A DNA stretch of 64,000 nt from Oceanicella sp. SM1341 (GTDB taxonomy: Bacteria; Pseudomonadota; Alphaproteobacteria; Rhodobacterales; Rhodobacteraceae), in contig NZ_QRGC01000001.1 of the NCBI RefSeq assembly GCF_003448965.1, positions 310,001 through 374,000 of the forward strand. The letters run 5' to 3'. Below are positions 47,000-55,742 of this stretch, piece after piece (within the stretch, counting starts at the first letter, position 1; the number at the start of each line of letters is the position of its first letter). Both the position numbers and the translations under genes were made by a program. The notes beneath the pieces are model-generated. The model was not told the DNA's origin. It did not search any database and saw only the letters and a program-made list of their open reading frames with translations.

Positions 47000-48027
47000 G
47001 CGCCGCCCCCGAACACGCCCCCACCTTCACCCGCGCGGGCCTGGGCCAGCGCCTCACGCCCTGGCTGCCGGCACTGCTGGTGCCGCTGATCATCCTCGCG
47101 GGCTTCGTGCTGATCGGCTCGGTCTCCTCCTGGCTCACGCTCACCGTGGCGGGGCTCGCCATGGGGATGATGCTCTTCGTGATGGCCTCGGGCATGACCC
47201 TCGTCTTCGGGCTGATGGACGTGATCAATTTCGGCCATGGCGCCTTCATCTCGGTGGGCGCCTTCGTCGGCGTCACGGTGCTGCTGTGGCTGGCACCGCT
47301 CGCCGCCGCGGGCTCGGTACCGGCAAACCTCGCGGCGATGGGGGCGGCCATCCTCGGGGCGATGCTTGCCACCGGGGCGATGGGCTGGGCCTTCGAGCGG
47401 GTGGTGGTGCGGCCGGTCTACGGCGCGCACCTCAAGCAAATCCTGGTCACCATGGGTGGGCTCATCGTGGCCGAGCAGCTGATCTACGTGATCTGGGGCC
47501 CGCAGGAGATCTACATCCTGCGCCCGGAGGCGCTGAAGGGCGCGGTCACCTTCCTCGGGGCGGCGATCGAGAAATACCGGCTGGTGGCGGTGGGCATCGG
47601 CCTCGTGCTGTTCCTCGCCATGCGCCTCGTGCTCACGCGCACGCGCATCGGCCTGCTGGTGCGCGCGGGCGTGGAGAACGGCGAGATGGTGCGCGCGCTC
47701 GGCTACCGCATCGACCGGGTGTTCATCGGGGTGTTCATGGCAGGCTCGGCGCTGGCCGGGCTCGGCGGGGTGATGTGGGCGCTCTACGCCCAGCTCATCA
47801 CCGCGCACATGGGCAACGAGCTGATGGTGACCGTGTTCATCGTGGTGATCATCGGCGGGCTCGGCTCGGTGGAGGGGTGTTTCCTGGGCGCACTGCTGGT
47901 GGCGCTCACGCAGAATTACGTCGCCTTCCTCGCGCCCAAGCTGGCGCTGGTCTCAACCATCGCGCTGATGGTGGTGATCCTGATGTGGCGGCCGCAGGGC
48001 ATGATGCCCGTGGCGAAGGCGAAGTGA
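46996..48027 (+). CDS. livH: ABC transporter permease, LivH type
   Basis: Integral membrane permease of 343 residues with about eight helices. Characteristic blocks are G-L-M-D-V-I-N-F-G-H-G-A-F near the first third and E-N-G-E-M-V-R-A-L-G-Y in the cytoplasmic coupling loop. ATG 46996 overlaps the livF stop. The first 25 residues before the first helix are longer than usual. Confidence 0.93.
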   Translation: MSAAPEHAPTFTRAGLGQRLTPWLPALLVPLIILAGFVLIGSVSSWLTLTVAGLAMGMMLFVMASGMTLVFGLMDVINFGHGAFISVGAFVGVTVLLWLAPLAAAGSVPANLAAMGAAILGAMLATGAMGWAFERVVVRPVYGAHLKQILVTMGGLIVAEQLIYVIWGPQEIYILRPEALKGAVTFLGAAIEKYRLVAVGIGLVLFLAMRLVLTRTRIGLLVRAGVENGEMVRALGYRIDRVFIGVFMAGSALAGLGGVMWALYAQLITAHMGNELMVTVFIVVIIGGLGSVEGCFLGALLVALTQNYVAFLAPKLALVSTIALMVVILMWRPQGMMPVAKAK

Positions 48028-48035
48028 GGCCCGCG

Positions 48036-49103
48036 ATGAACATCCTCTCCGGCAATCGCCCCGGCGCGCTGCCCCTCACGCTGCTGCTGATCGTTGTGGT
48101 GGGCTGCCTCGCCCTCGCACCCTTCCTGTTTCCCGGCACCCGCGCGCTCGACACGGCGGCGAAGATCTGCATCTTCATCCTGCTCGCGGCCTCCTACGAC
48201 CTCACGCTGGGTTATGGCGGCATCGTGAGCTTCGCGCACACGATGTTCTTCGGCCTCGGCGCCTACGGCGTCGCGCTGATGCTCGACCATCTGGGCCGCG
48301 GCTGGCTGCCGATGATCGGCGGGGCGGCGGCGGGCGCCGCCGCGGCGGCGGCGCTCGCCTTCGTCATCGCGCTGTTCAGCCTGCGGGTGCGGGCGATCTT
48401 CTTTGCCATGATCACCCTTGCCGTCGCCTCGGCCATGGCAGTGCTGGTGAGCCAGCTCTCCGGCCTCACCGGCGGCGAGGACGGGCTGAACTACCAGATC
48501 CCGCGTGAGCTCACGCCGGCCTTCCGCATCGGCAAGCTCTTCGACGTGACGGTGAACGGCAAGATCCTGAACTACTACCTGGTGTTCGCCGGCTGCACGG
48601 TCCTGTTCCTGCTGCTGCTGCGCATCGTTTCCTCGCCCTTCGGCCGGGTGCTGGAGGCGATCCGCGAGAATGATTTCCGCGCCGAGGCGATCGGCTACCC
48701 GGTGCTGCGCTACCGGGCGGCGGCCACCTGCATCTCGGCGGCGGTGGCGGCGCTGGCGGGCGCGCTCTACGCCATCTGGCTGCGCTACGTGGGCCCGGGC
48801 ACCACGCTGTCGATGGAGATCATGATCGACATCCTGCTGATGGTGGTGATCGGCGGCATGGGCACGATGTATGGCGCCATCCTCGGCGCCACGCTCTTCG
48901 TGCTGGCCCAGACCTACCTGCAGGACCTGATGGGCGCGGGGGCGGAGGCGCTCTCCGCCGTGCCCCTCGCCGCCCGGCTGCTCGACCCCGACCGCTGGCT
49001 GCTCTGGCTCGGCGTGCTGTTCATCCTCAGCGTCTACTTCTTCCCTACAGGGGTCGTGGGGCGTCTTCGGGCAATGGCGGCGCGCTCCGCGCGATCCACA
49101 TGA
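48036..49103 (+). CDS. livM: ABC transporter permease, LivM type
   Basis: Second permease, 355 residues, with about ten helices. Family blocks: L-G-Y-G-G-I-V-S-F-A-H-T-M-F-F-G-L-G-A-Y, the coupling loop A-I-R-E-N-D-F-R-A-E-A-I-G-Y, and the terminal Y-F-F-P-T-G-V-V-G. It starts 8 nt after livH. Its last 59 bp overlap the 3' end of the convergent efflux gene. Confidence 0.93.
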   Translation: MNILSGNRPGALPLTLLLIVVVGCLALAPFLFPGTRALDTAAKICIFILLAASYDLTLGYGGIVSFAHTMFFGLGAYGVALMLDHLGRGWLPMIGGAAAGAAAAAALAFVIALFSLRVRAIFFAMITLAVASAMAVLVSQLSGLTGGEDGLNYQIPRELTPAFRIGKLFDVTVNGKILNYYLVFAGCTVLFLLLLRIVSSPFGRVLEAIRENDFRAEAIGYPVLRYRAAATCISAAVAALAGALYAIWLRYVGPGTTLSMEIMIDILLMVVIGGMGTMYGAILGATLFVLAQTYLQDLMGAGAEALSAVPLAARLLDPDRWLLWLGVLFILSVYFFPTGVVGRLRAMAARSARST

Positions 49104-50304
49104 CATAGGCCGTACTGAGGATCGAGAGCAGCGAGGCCCCCAGCATCACGCCCAGCAGCGGGTAAGGCCCCCAGCCCGGGCGCAGGAGCGCGCCCGGCAG
49201 GGCCGAGAGCACGGCGCCGCCGCCCACCATCAGCGCCCCGGCGAGCCCCGCCGCCGAGCCCGCCAGATGCGGGCGCACCGAGAGCGAGCCTGCGGTTGCG
49301 TTCGACATCAGGAGCCCGTTGCCCAGGCCCACGAAGAACGCCGGGCCGAACAGCGTGGACGGGTGCGTGCCGCCCGCGAGGAACAGCACGATCGCCAGAA
49401 CGATCCCGAAGGTGGAGGCGGTGGCCCCGTATGCGATCATCCGGTTGATGCCAACGCGCACCGAGTAGGTGCCAGAGAGGAAGTTGCCCCCCATGAACCC
49501 CAGCGGCACGCAGGCAAACCAGTAGCCAAGCTCGATCGGCTCCAGCCCCAGCACATGGTCCGCCACCCAGGGCGCCCCGCCGAGAAAGGCGTAGAACGTG
49601 CCCGCCCCGAAGGCGGTGGTGAGCGAATAGCCCCAGAAGCGGCGCGAGCGGAACAGCTCGGGGTAGGAGCGGAACTGCGCCCCGAGGCTGGAGGAGCGGG
49701 CGTGATTGGTCTCGCCCATGTCCGCCCAGGTGAGTGCCAGCACGAGCCCGCCGAAGACGAACAGCGCCCAGAAGTTCGACTGCCAGCCCGCCACCTGCTC
49801 CAGCGCGCCGCCCAGCGTGGGGCCCACCATCGGCATCACCGCCATGCCCATGGTGATGTAGCCGATCAGGCTCGCCGCCTTGTCGGGCTCGACCATGTCG
49901 CGCACCACGGCGCGCGACAGCACCAGCCCCGAGGCCACCCCCGCCTGCAGGCAGCGGCAGGTGAGGAACACCTCGATGCCCGGCGCGAAGATGCAGCCCA
50001 GCGTGGCGGCCATGAACACCGCGAGGCAGGCCATCATCACCGGCCGGCGACCGAAGCGGTCGGACAGCGGGCCGATCATCAGCTGCACCACCCCGGTCAT
50101 CGCCATGTAGCCCGAGACGGTTAGCTGGATCACCGAGTACTCGGTGCCGAACCACTCCGCCATCCGCGGCAGCGAGGGCAGGAAGATGTTCATCGACAGC
50201 GTCGCAATGCCGGCGATCAGCATCAGCGTGACGACATGCGGCGGGCTCTTGGGGTCGAGAAAGCGGGCGGTGCGCAAGGGTCGGTCTACTATATGAATTT
50301 GCAT
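49045..50304 (-). CDS. MFS multidrug efflux transporter, Bcr/CflA family
   Basis: A 419-residue major facilitator with about 12 helices. The loop motif G-P-L-S-D-R-F-G-R-R-P-V after helix 2 and the R-D-M-V-E region after helix 4 fit the drug:H+ antiporter-1 (Bcr/CflA) group. Substrate unknown (Bcr members export bicyclomycin, sulfonamides or dipeptides). No clear ribosome-binding site precedes ATG 50304, so the start is less certain. It lies 61 bp downstream of ribokinase on the same strand, perhaps cotranscribed. Confidence 0.9.
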   Translation of the reverse strand: MQIHIVDRPLRTARFLDPKSPPHVVTLMLIAGIATLSMNIFLPSLPRMAEWFGTEYSVIQLTVSGYMAMTGVVQLMIGPLSDRFGRRPVMMACLAVFMAATLGCIFAPGIEVFLTCRCLQAGVASGLVLSRAVVRDMVEPDKAASLIGYITMGMAVMPMVGPTLGGALEQVAGWQSNFWALFVFGGLVLALTWADMGETNHARSSSLGAQFRSYPELFRSRRFWGYSLTTAFGAGTFYAFLGGAPWVADHVLGLEPIELGYWFACVPLGFMGGNFLSGTYSVRVGINRMIAYGATASTFGIVLAIVLFLAGGTHPSTLFGPAFFVGLGNGLLMSNATAGSLSVRPHLAGSAAGLAGALMVGGGAVLSALPGALLRPGWGPYPLLGVMLGASLLSILSTAYVMWIARSAPPLPEDAPRPL

Positions 50305-50365
50305 GAAACGGAAGCCTAGGCGGCTCCCGCGCGTCTGTCCATGCGACCTGCGTGGCAGGCCGCGC

Positions 50366-51289
50366 TCAGGTGAGCAGGCTGTCGAGCTCGCCGCGCGTGG
50401 GCATCGAGGCCGCGGCTCCGGCGCGCGACACCGAGACCGCCGCCGCGGCACAGCCGAAGCGCACCGCCTCGATCGGGTCCATGCCCTCGGCGAGGGCGGT
50501 GGCGAAGGCGCCGTTGAACGCGTCGCCCGCGCCGGTGGTCTCCACCACCCGGCCGGGGTCGAAGGCCGGCACCACCAGCGAGGCCTCGGCATCCTGGTAG
50601 AGCGCGCCGCCCTCGCCCAGCGTGACGATCACCGCCTTCGCGCCGCGGCGCAGCAGCACCTCCGCCGCCTCGCGCGCGCTCTCCGCGCCCGAGACCGCCA
50701 CGCCGGTGAGCATCCCGGCCTCGGTCTCGTTGGGGGTGATGTAGTCGCACAGGCCGATCATCGCGTCGTCGAGCTCGGCCGCCGGGGCCGGGTTGAGGAT
50801 GGTGACGGCGCCTGCCTCACGCCCGATCTCGAGGAAGCGGCGCGCGGCGTCGAGCGGCTGCTCGAGCTGGGTCATCACCACGCGGGAGCGGGCGATGTCA
50901 TCGCTCCGCGCCTCGACCAGGCCCGGGGTGATGCCGGCCGCGGCGCCGGGGCAGATGATGATGGCGTTCTCGCCGCGCGCATCGTCGACGAGGATGCAGG
51001 CGGCGCCGGTGGCCTCGTCTGCCACGGTCTCGATGCAGGGTGTGACACCCGCCTCGCGCCACACGCCCTGCGCCATCTCGCCGAAGGCATCCGCCCCGAG
51101 GCGGCTCACGAAGCGCACCTCGGCCCCCAGCCGCCCCGCCGCCACGGCTTGGTTCGAGCCCTTGCCGCCGGGGCCGAGGGTGAAGCCCGCGCCCAGCATG
51201 GTCTCCCCCCACGCCGGCATGCGCGGGGTGCGGTAGGTGGTGTCGGCGACGAACACGCCGAGGATGGCAATGCCGGAGAGCTGGCTCAT
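50366..51289 (-). CDS. rbsK: Ribokinase (PfkB family carbohydrate kinase)
   Basis: A 307-residue sugar kinase. The ribokinase N-terminal signature G-P-G-G-K-G-S-N-Q-A-V-A-A-G-R-L-G and the C-terminal catalytic motif E-T-T-G-A-G-D-A-F-N-G-A-F-A (catalytic Asp) are both intact; N-E-T-E lies between them. Phosphorylates ribose or a related sugar or nucleoside. No ribose transporter or nucleosidase gene lies next to it, so the substrate remains inferred. GAGGG lies 6 nt before ATG 51289. Confidence 0.9.
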   Translation of the reverse strand: MSQLSGIAILGVFVADTTYRTPRMPAWGETMLGAGFTLGPGGKGSNQAVAAGRLGAEVRFVSRLGADAFGEMAQGVWREAGVTPCIETVADEATGAACILVDDARGENAIIICPGAAAGITPGLVEARSDDIARSRVVMTQLEQPLDAARRFLEIGREAGAVTILNPAPAAELDDAMIGLCDYITPNETEAGMLTGVAVSGAESAREAAEVLLRRGAKAVIVTLGEGGALYQDAEASLVVPAFDPGRVVETTGAGDAFNGAFATALAEGMDPIEAVRFGCAAAAVSVSRAGAAASMPTRGELDSLLT

Positions 51290-51510
51290 GGGATCCCTCG
51301 TCTGGCGAGGGAAACCGTCCCTCCCGCGGCCCGGACGGGCCAGGGCCCGGGGCCGCGACCTTAGCCCGCCGCACCCGGCTTCGCCAGCCCGGCGGAGATA
51401 CCTTGCCCTGTGCTGTCCCCCTGCTGCGCCCCCCGTTCCGGTCCGGACCCGGGTCGCGCATACAAGGCCGAACCCGATCGCTTCACATCTGCCCCATCAA
51501 CGCTGCCGAT

Positions 51511-51680
51511 CCGCCAGGCACACAGGGACGCGCCCGACCCTGGGTGGGCGCAGCACCGCGTGTGGTGAGCGCTTTATCGTGAAAGCACCGGACCCGGGCT
51601 GAGCGGCTCACGGCATCGCCGTCGCGCCCTCCCGGGGGGAGGGTCGGGCGCGGCCGGGCTGGTCGCCCGGGCGAGACACC
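51511..51680. repeat. Intergenic repeat, copy A
   Basis: About 170 bp, 84 percent identical to copy B over the first 110 bp (18 mismatches, no gap) and nearly identical over the last 60 bp with one indel. It contains 12-bp inverted arms CGCGCCCGACCC (51529-51540) and GGGTCGGGCGCG (51641-51652) enclosing 100 bp. The offset between copies is exactly 220 bp at the left end. Confidence 0.88.
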
Positions 51681-51730
51681 ACCGCTCGGCCCTCGCCGCG
51701 CGGGCGCTCGCACCTGACGTTGCAGCTCCT

Positions 51731-51902
51731 CCGCCTGGCACGAAGGGCCGCGCCCGACCCCGGGTCGGCACAACACCGCCCGCGGTGGGCGCTCTATCCT
51801 GCAAGCCCCGGACGCAGGCTGAGCGGCTCACGGCATCGCCATCGCGCCCTCCCGCGGGGAGGGTCGGGCGCGGCCCGGGCTGGTCGCCCGGGCGAGACAG
51901 CC
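51731..51902. repeat. Intergenic repeat, copy B
   Basis: Second copy in direct orientation. Its inverted arms are 13 bp long and perfect (51748-51760 and 51861-51873). The best-conserved part of both copies is the stretch from the sequence GGCTGAGCGGCTCACGGCAT to the right arm, which suggests a constrained or recently exchanged core. Confidence 0.88.
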
Positions 51903-51915
51903 ATTCCGGGGCGCT

Positions 51916-52935
51916 TCACCCTGCCGTGGCGGGTTCGACATCCCGCGCGGGCACCCCTTCCACGGCGGCGCTGCGGAAGCCGGTGTCGATCACCACCCGC
52001 CCCCCCACCGCGCGCGAGACGCAGGCGCACATGCGCGCGCCCTCCGCCTTCTCCGCGTCGGAGAAGAACACGTCGCGGTGGTCGATCTGGGCACTCGCCT
52101 CCAGCACCGGCACGGCGCAGAGGCCGCATTCGCCGCGGCGGCAGTCATAGATCACGTCCACACCCACACGGGCCAGCGCGTCGATGATGCTCTCGTTACG
52201 CGCCACGATGGTGGAGACGCCGGTGTCGGCCGAGACCACCTCGAAGGGCTCCGTGGGGTGCAGGCCGCTGTCGCCGAAGATCTCGTAGCGCAGGTCCGGC
52301 AGCGGCCGGCCCGAGGCCACCCAGGCGCGGCGCACCGCATCGAGCAGCGGCATCGGCCCGCAGATGTAGAGCTGCGCACCGGGCGCAAGCGCGGCGATCT
52401 CGGCGGCCGCGTCGATGAAACTGCCCTGCGCGTCCTCGAACAGGCGCAGGTTCACCCCCGGAAGGCCCTCCACCTCGTCGAGAAAGGCCATGGCGTCGCG
52501 GTTGCGCGCGGCGTAGAGGAACTGCATCCGCGCGCCGCGCCGTGAGAGCTCCCGCGCCATGCCCACCACCGGGGTGATGCCCACGCCGCCGGCGATCACC
52601 AGATACTCCGGCCGGTCCATCTGCAGCTCGAAGCGGTTTTCCGGCGAGGTGACGCGCAGCCGGTCCCCCGCCTTCAGGCTCCACATGTAGCGCGAGCCGC
52701 CCTTCGATGTGTCCGACAGCTTCACCCCGATGCGGTACTGCCCGCCCGGCGCGGGCAGGAGCGAGTAGGAGCGCGTCTCCTGCCGCCCCTCCACCAGCAC
52801 GTCCACGTCGATATGCGCACCCGGCTGGTACGCGTAGGCCCTGCCGCCGAGGTCGATCACCAGTTCCCGGATGGCCGTGCCCGCCTCGCGGGCCGAGACC
52901 ACCTGTGCCATGAAGACATCCGCCTTGCCGCGCAT
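51916..52935 (-). CDS. Oxygenase reductase, phthalate dioxygenase reductase/VanB type
   Basis: Electron-transfer partner of the Rieske oxygenase, 339 residues. FMN- and NADH-binding reductase domains come first (R-S-Y-S-L-L near 55 for flavin; G-G-V-G-I-T-P near 116 and the C-G-P-M region near 192 for pyridine nucleotide), then a C-terminal plant-type ferredoxin with Cys265, Cys270, Cys273 and Cys303 as probable 2Fe-2S ligands. This domain order defines the VanB/PDR class. The start at 52935 has AGGGAG 7 nt upstream and lies 4 nt after the GntR gene stop. Confidence 0.93.
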   Translation of the reverse strand: MRGKADVFMAQVVSAREAGTAIRELVIDLGGRAYAYQPGAHIDVDVLVEGRQETRSYSLLPAPGGQYRIGVKLSDTSKGGSRYMWSLKAGDRLRVTSPENRFELQMDRPEYLVIAGGVGITPVVGMARELSRRGARMQFLYAARNRDAMAFLDEVEGLPGVNLRLFEDAQGSFIDAAAEIAALAPGAQLYICGPMPLLDAVRRAWVASGRPLPDLRYEIFGDSGLHPTEPFEVVSADTGVSTIVARNESIIDALARVGVDVIYDCRRGECGLCAVPVLEASAQIDHRDVFFSDAEKAEGARMCACVSRAVGGRVVIDTGFRSAAVEGVPARDVEPATAG

Positions 52936-52939
52936 CGTC

Positions 52940-53689
52940 TCACTCCCTGTTTCTTATGAGGTGCAGCCCGGGCACGGCGCCGTCCGGCAGCCCCGCCCGG
53001 GTGATGATCTCGAGATTGCGGCGGGCGATGCGCGCGTGCTCGCGCATCAGCATCTCCGCCCGCATGCCCTGGCGCATCACGATCGCCTCCAGCACCGCGC
53101 GGTGCTGCGACTGGGCGATGACCAGCGAATGCTGCGCCTCGCGGCTGGTGCCATGCGTGTCGACAAAGGCCGAGGGCCCGGCAAAGGGCAGCGCCACCAC
53201 CCGCTCGAGCTGCTCGCGCAGCACCGAGGAGCGCGCGCAGGCCACCACCGCCTCGTGGAAGCTGCGGTTGAGGGCGATATAGGCCTCCATGTCGAGTGGG
53301 TCGGCGGCCAGCACCGCATCGAGCGCATCGAGCGTGTCCTCCAGCGCGCGGATGCGCCCGGGCTCCAGGCCGCGCTCGGCGGCAAAGCGCGCCGCCGTGC
53401 CCTCCAGCACGCCGCGCAGCTCGATGGCGTCGACCATCTCCTGCCAGGAGAAGCCGCGCACCTCGTAGCCGCCGCCGGGGAGTGCTGTGAGCAAGCCCTC
53501 ATGCTCCAGCCGGATCAGCGCCGCGCGCACCGGGGTGCGCGAGACGCCCAGCCGCTCCACCATCACCAGCTCCGACACCCGGTCCCCGGGGGCGAGCTCG
53601 CGGTCGAGGATGAGCTGGCGGATGCCGAGCAGCGCGGAGAGCGTCTGGCTCTCTGCCGGCCGGGCGCCCGCGGGCCTCGCCCCGCTCAT
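52940..53689 (-). CDS. GntR-family (FCD) transcriptional regulator
   Basis: A 249-residue regulator: winged helix at the N terminus with E-R-L-G-V-S-R-T-P-V-R-A-A-L as recognition region, and a C-terminal all-helical FCD ligand domain with Asp/His metal-ligand candidates (N-R-S-F-H and the late H-R-A-V-L). It lies inside the oxygenase operon: its start overlaps the oxygenase stop by 4 nt and its stop is 4 nt before the reductase start. It probably controls the operon by binding the TGTATACA palindrome upstream, with the pathway substrate as inducer. Confidence 0.92.
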   Translation of the reverse strand: MSGARPAGARPAESQTLSALLGIRQLILDRELAPGDRVSELVMVERLGVSRTPVRAALIRLEHEGLLTALPGGGYEVRGFSWQEMVDAIELRGVLEGTAARFAAERGLEPGRIRALEDTLDALDAVLAADPLDMEAYIALNRSFHEAVVACARSSVLREQLERVVALPFAGPSAFVDTHGTSREAQHSLVIAQSQHRAVLEAIVMRQGMRAEMLMREHARIARRNLEIITRAGLPDGAVPGLHLIRNRE

Positions 53690-54756
53690 TCGGCGGCGAT
53701 GGCCCGGTGTTCCTCGGCCACCATCCGGTCGATGATGCGCCGGGCCCACATCGCGCCGCCGTCGATGTTGAGGTTGTAGAACACGTGGTCGGGGTTTTCC
53801 GCGATGGCGCGCTGCTGGGCCTCCAGGATGATGTAATCCTCGCCGAAGATCTTCGCGACCCCCTCGCGCAGCTCATGGGTGCGGCGCTGGTTGCCCAGGT
53901 CGTAATTGCGCGAGAAGCCCCAGAAATAGTGGCAGGTGGTGTCGGTCTCCGGCGTGATGGTGTTGAGCACGAAGCCGTTCACGCCGGCGCTGCGGTCGCC
54001 CTTCAGCGCGCCGGAACCGGCGGGGGCCACCCCTACGTCGATCGCGATGGTGCAGGGCGCCTCGAAATTGATGATCTGCCAGCGGTCCACGTTGCCGGGC
54101 TTGCCGAGCTGCGCGCGCCAGAACGGCGGCGGGTCGATGTTCTCCATCCAGCGGGTCACGGTGGCGGTGTTGCGCGAGTGGGTGACGGTGAAGGGCGCCT
54201 CGGCCACGGCGGAATTGCCGATGGAGCTGCCGTGGACATAGGTCTCGTGGGTGAGGTCCATCAGGTTGTCGACGATGAGGCGGTAGTCGCATTCCACGCG
54301 GATCAGCTTGCCGTCACCCTCCCACTCCGGGTGGTCGAGCCAGTGCAGGTCGGGCACCAGCGCGGGGTCGGCCAGCGCGGGGTCGCCCATCCAGAGCCAG
54401 ACGAAGCGGTGGCGCTCCACCAGCGGGTAGCTGCGCACGCAGGCGGAGGGGTTTATCGTGTCCTGGGAGGGCATGTATACACACCGTCCCGAATCATTGT
54501 ACTTCAGCCCGTGATAGGGGCAGACGATGGTGTCGCCCTCGACATGCCCGCCCGAGAGCGGCACCAGCCGGTGCCAGCAGGCATCGGCAAGGCCCACGGC
54601 GCTGCCATCCTGTTTCCGGTACATCACTATGGGATTGTTGGCAATTTTCCGCGACAGCGGCGCACGGGTGACCTCGTGGTCCCAGGCCGCGGCATACCAC
54701 GCGTTGCGCGGGAAGGTGGGCGAAGCCTGTGTGAAGTCGGATTCCGACCTTTGCAT
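53686..54756 (-). CDS. Rieske non-haem iron oxygenase, VanA-like
   Basis: Terminal oxygenase of 356 residues. The Rieske 2Fe-2S ligands are Cys60-x-His62 and Cys79-x2-His82 (A-C-W-H and C-P-Y-H). The mononuclear iron site is D-N-L-M-D-L-T-H-E-T-Y-V-H. This pattern fits vanillate O-demethylase oxygenases and related aromatic demethylases or dicamba-type enzymes. Substrate cannot be fixed: the catalytic pocket is not conserved enough to read. GGAGG lies 7 nt before ATG 54756, which is the first gene of the operon. Confidence 0.93.
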   Translation of the reverse strand: MQRSESDFTQASPTFPRNAWYAAAWDHEVTRAPLSRKIANNPIVMYRKQDGSAVGLADACWHRLVPLSGGHVEGDTIVCPYHGLKYNDSGRCVYMPSQDTINPSACVRSYPLVERHRFVWLWMGDPALADPALVPDLHWLDHPEWEGDGKLIRVECDYRLIVDNLMDLTHETYVHGSSIGNSAVAEAPFTVTHSRNTATVTRWMENIDPPPFWRAQLGKPGNVDRWQIINFEAPCTIAIDVGVAPAGSGALKGDRSAGVNGFVLNTITPETDTTCHYFWGFSRNYDLGNQRRTHELREGVAKIFGEDYIILEAQQRAIAENPDHVFYNLNIDGGAMWARRIIDRMVAEEHRAIAAE

Positions 54757-54774
54757 GGGGTTCCTCCGGTTTTT

Positions 54775-54795
54775 CTGTATTCATTCTGTATACAG
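54775..54795 (-). promoter_or_regulatory. Probable GntR operator upstream of the oxygenase operon
   Basis: A perfect 10-bp palindrome CTGTATACAG (54786-54795), with its half CTGTAT repeated 11 bp away (54775-54780), about 20-40 bp before the oxygenase start. TGTATACA cores are typical of FCD-type GntR sites. A TTGACC box lies further upstream on the minus strand. Confidence 0.6.
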
Positions 54796-54842
54796 GTTAC
54801 GGAGGATCCCCATCCGGTCAAGCATGCCGTGGTCGTAGGCGC

Positions 54843-55676
54843 TCAGGCCCGGGCGGTCACCACCCAGACCGCGGCGGGCAGCGCCACCACCCCGTCCTGC
54901 ACCAGCGGCGCGAAACGGTCGGCCAGCGCCGCTTCCACGGCGAGCCGCTCGCTGTCCGAGCTCTCGCGCAGGCGCCGGGCCAGCGGGCCGATGCGGCGCA
55001 GGAAGGCGAGCGCGCGCTCCACCGGCGTGCCCTCGCCGAGCGAGAGCCGCGCCGTGGTGTCGACCGGGGTGAGGGCCACCTCGCTCCAGCCGGCCCCTTC
55101 CAGCAGCCCGGTCACGTAACCCGGCTCGGCCCAGCCGAAGGGGCCCGGCGCGCCGGGGGCGGCGGGGGCGGCCTCCTCCGGGCCGAGCACGGCGTTCGCC
55201 ACCTGCACCGGCAGGCGCGCCCAGGCGTTTTCCGCGCCCGCGCGCCAGCACACCACGGTGAGCCGCCCGCCCGGCGCCATGCCGCCGTGCAGCGCCGCCC
55301 AGGCCGCCTCCGGGTCGTCGAAGAACATCGCGCCGAAGCGCGAGAACAGCCCGTCGAACACCTGCTCAAACCGCGCCACGGCCGCATCCGCCTCGACGAA
55401 GCGCAGCGACAGCCCGGGCTCCCGCGCCGCCGCGGCACCGGCCACGGCGAGCAGGTCGGGCGAGATGTCGACCCCTGTCACCTCCGCCCCGGCGCGCGCA
55501 AGCGCGAGGCTCGAGCGCCCTGCCCCGCAGCCGAGGTCGAGCACCCGCTCGCCCGGCCGGGCCGCGAAGGCCTCCAGCGCCGCTGCCCCGGGCTCCGCCA
55601 GCATGCCTTCCAGCGCCTCGGCCTGTGTCGCCCATTCCTGGCCCACCCGGCCGCGCCATTCCTCGCCCGTCGCCAT
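54843..55676 (-). CDS. Class I SAM-dependent methyltransferase
   Basis: A 277-residue methyltransferase. Motif I is V-L-D-L-G-C-G-A-G-R-S, followed by G-V-D-I-S-P and F-V-E-A-D-A-A; the second half is variable and gives no substrate clue. GGAGG lies 6-7 nt before ATG 55676. It is divergent from the HAD nucleotidase gene across 66 bp and lies 86 bp upstream of the oxygenase operon on the same strand; the operator and a likely separate promoter lie in that gap. Confidence 0.9.
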   Translation of the reverse strand: MATGEEWRGRVGQEWATQAEALEGMLAEPGAAALEAFAARPGERVLDLGCGAGRSSLALARAGAEVTGVDISPDLLAVAGAAAAREPGLSLRFVEADAAVARFEQVFDGLFSRFGAMFFDDPEAAWAALHGGMAPGGRLTVVCWRAGAENAWARLPVQVANAVLGPEEAAPAAPGAPGPFGWAEPGYVTGLLEGAGWSEVALTPVDTTARLSLGEGTPVERALAFLRRIGPLARRLRESSDSERLAVEAALADRFAPLVQDGVVALPAAVWVVTARA

Positions 55677-55742
55677 GCGACACCTCCGCTCCTGCTTCCG
55701 GGCACGATTTACCTTTGCCCGCACCGGGGCTAAGCCTTGCAC

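Larger units (their letters stand above)
51290..51915. other. 626-bp intergenic region built of two diverged repeats
   Basis: No gene is supported between ribokinase and the reductase gene. Most of the region consists of the repeat pair at 51511-51680 and 51731-51902. Frames open on both strands because of the GC content, with no domain and no conserved start. Confidence 0.7.

Noticed and set aside
51574-51831. Small minus-strand ORFs in the 51.5-51.9 kb region
   Set aside because: They are Arg/Pro/Ala-rich and arise from the repeat sequence; similarity between them only reflects the DNA repeat.
53565-54900. Signs that the oxygenase operon is a recent mobile insertion
   Set aside because: No integrase, transposase, tRNA or flanking repeat was seen at its edges, and its base composition looks like that of the neighbours.
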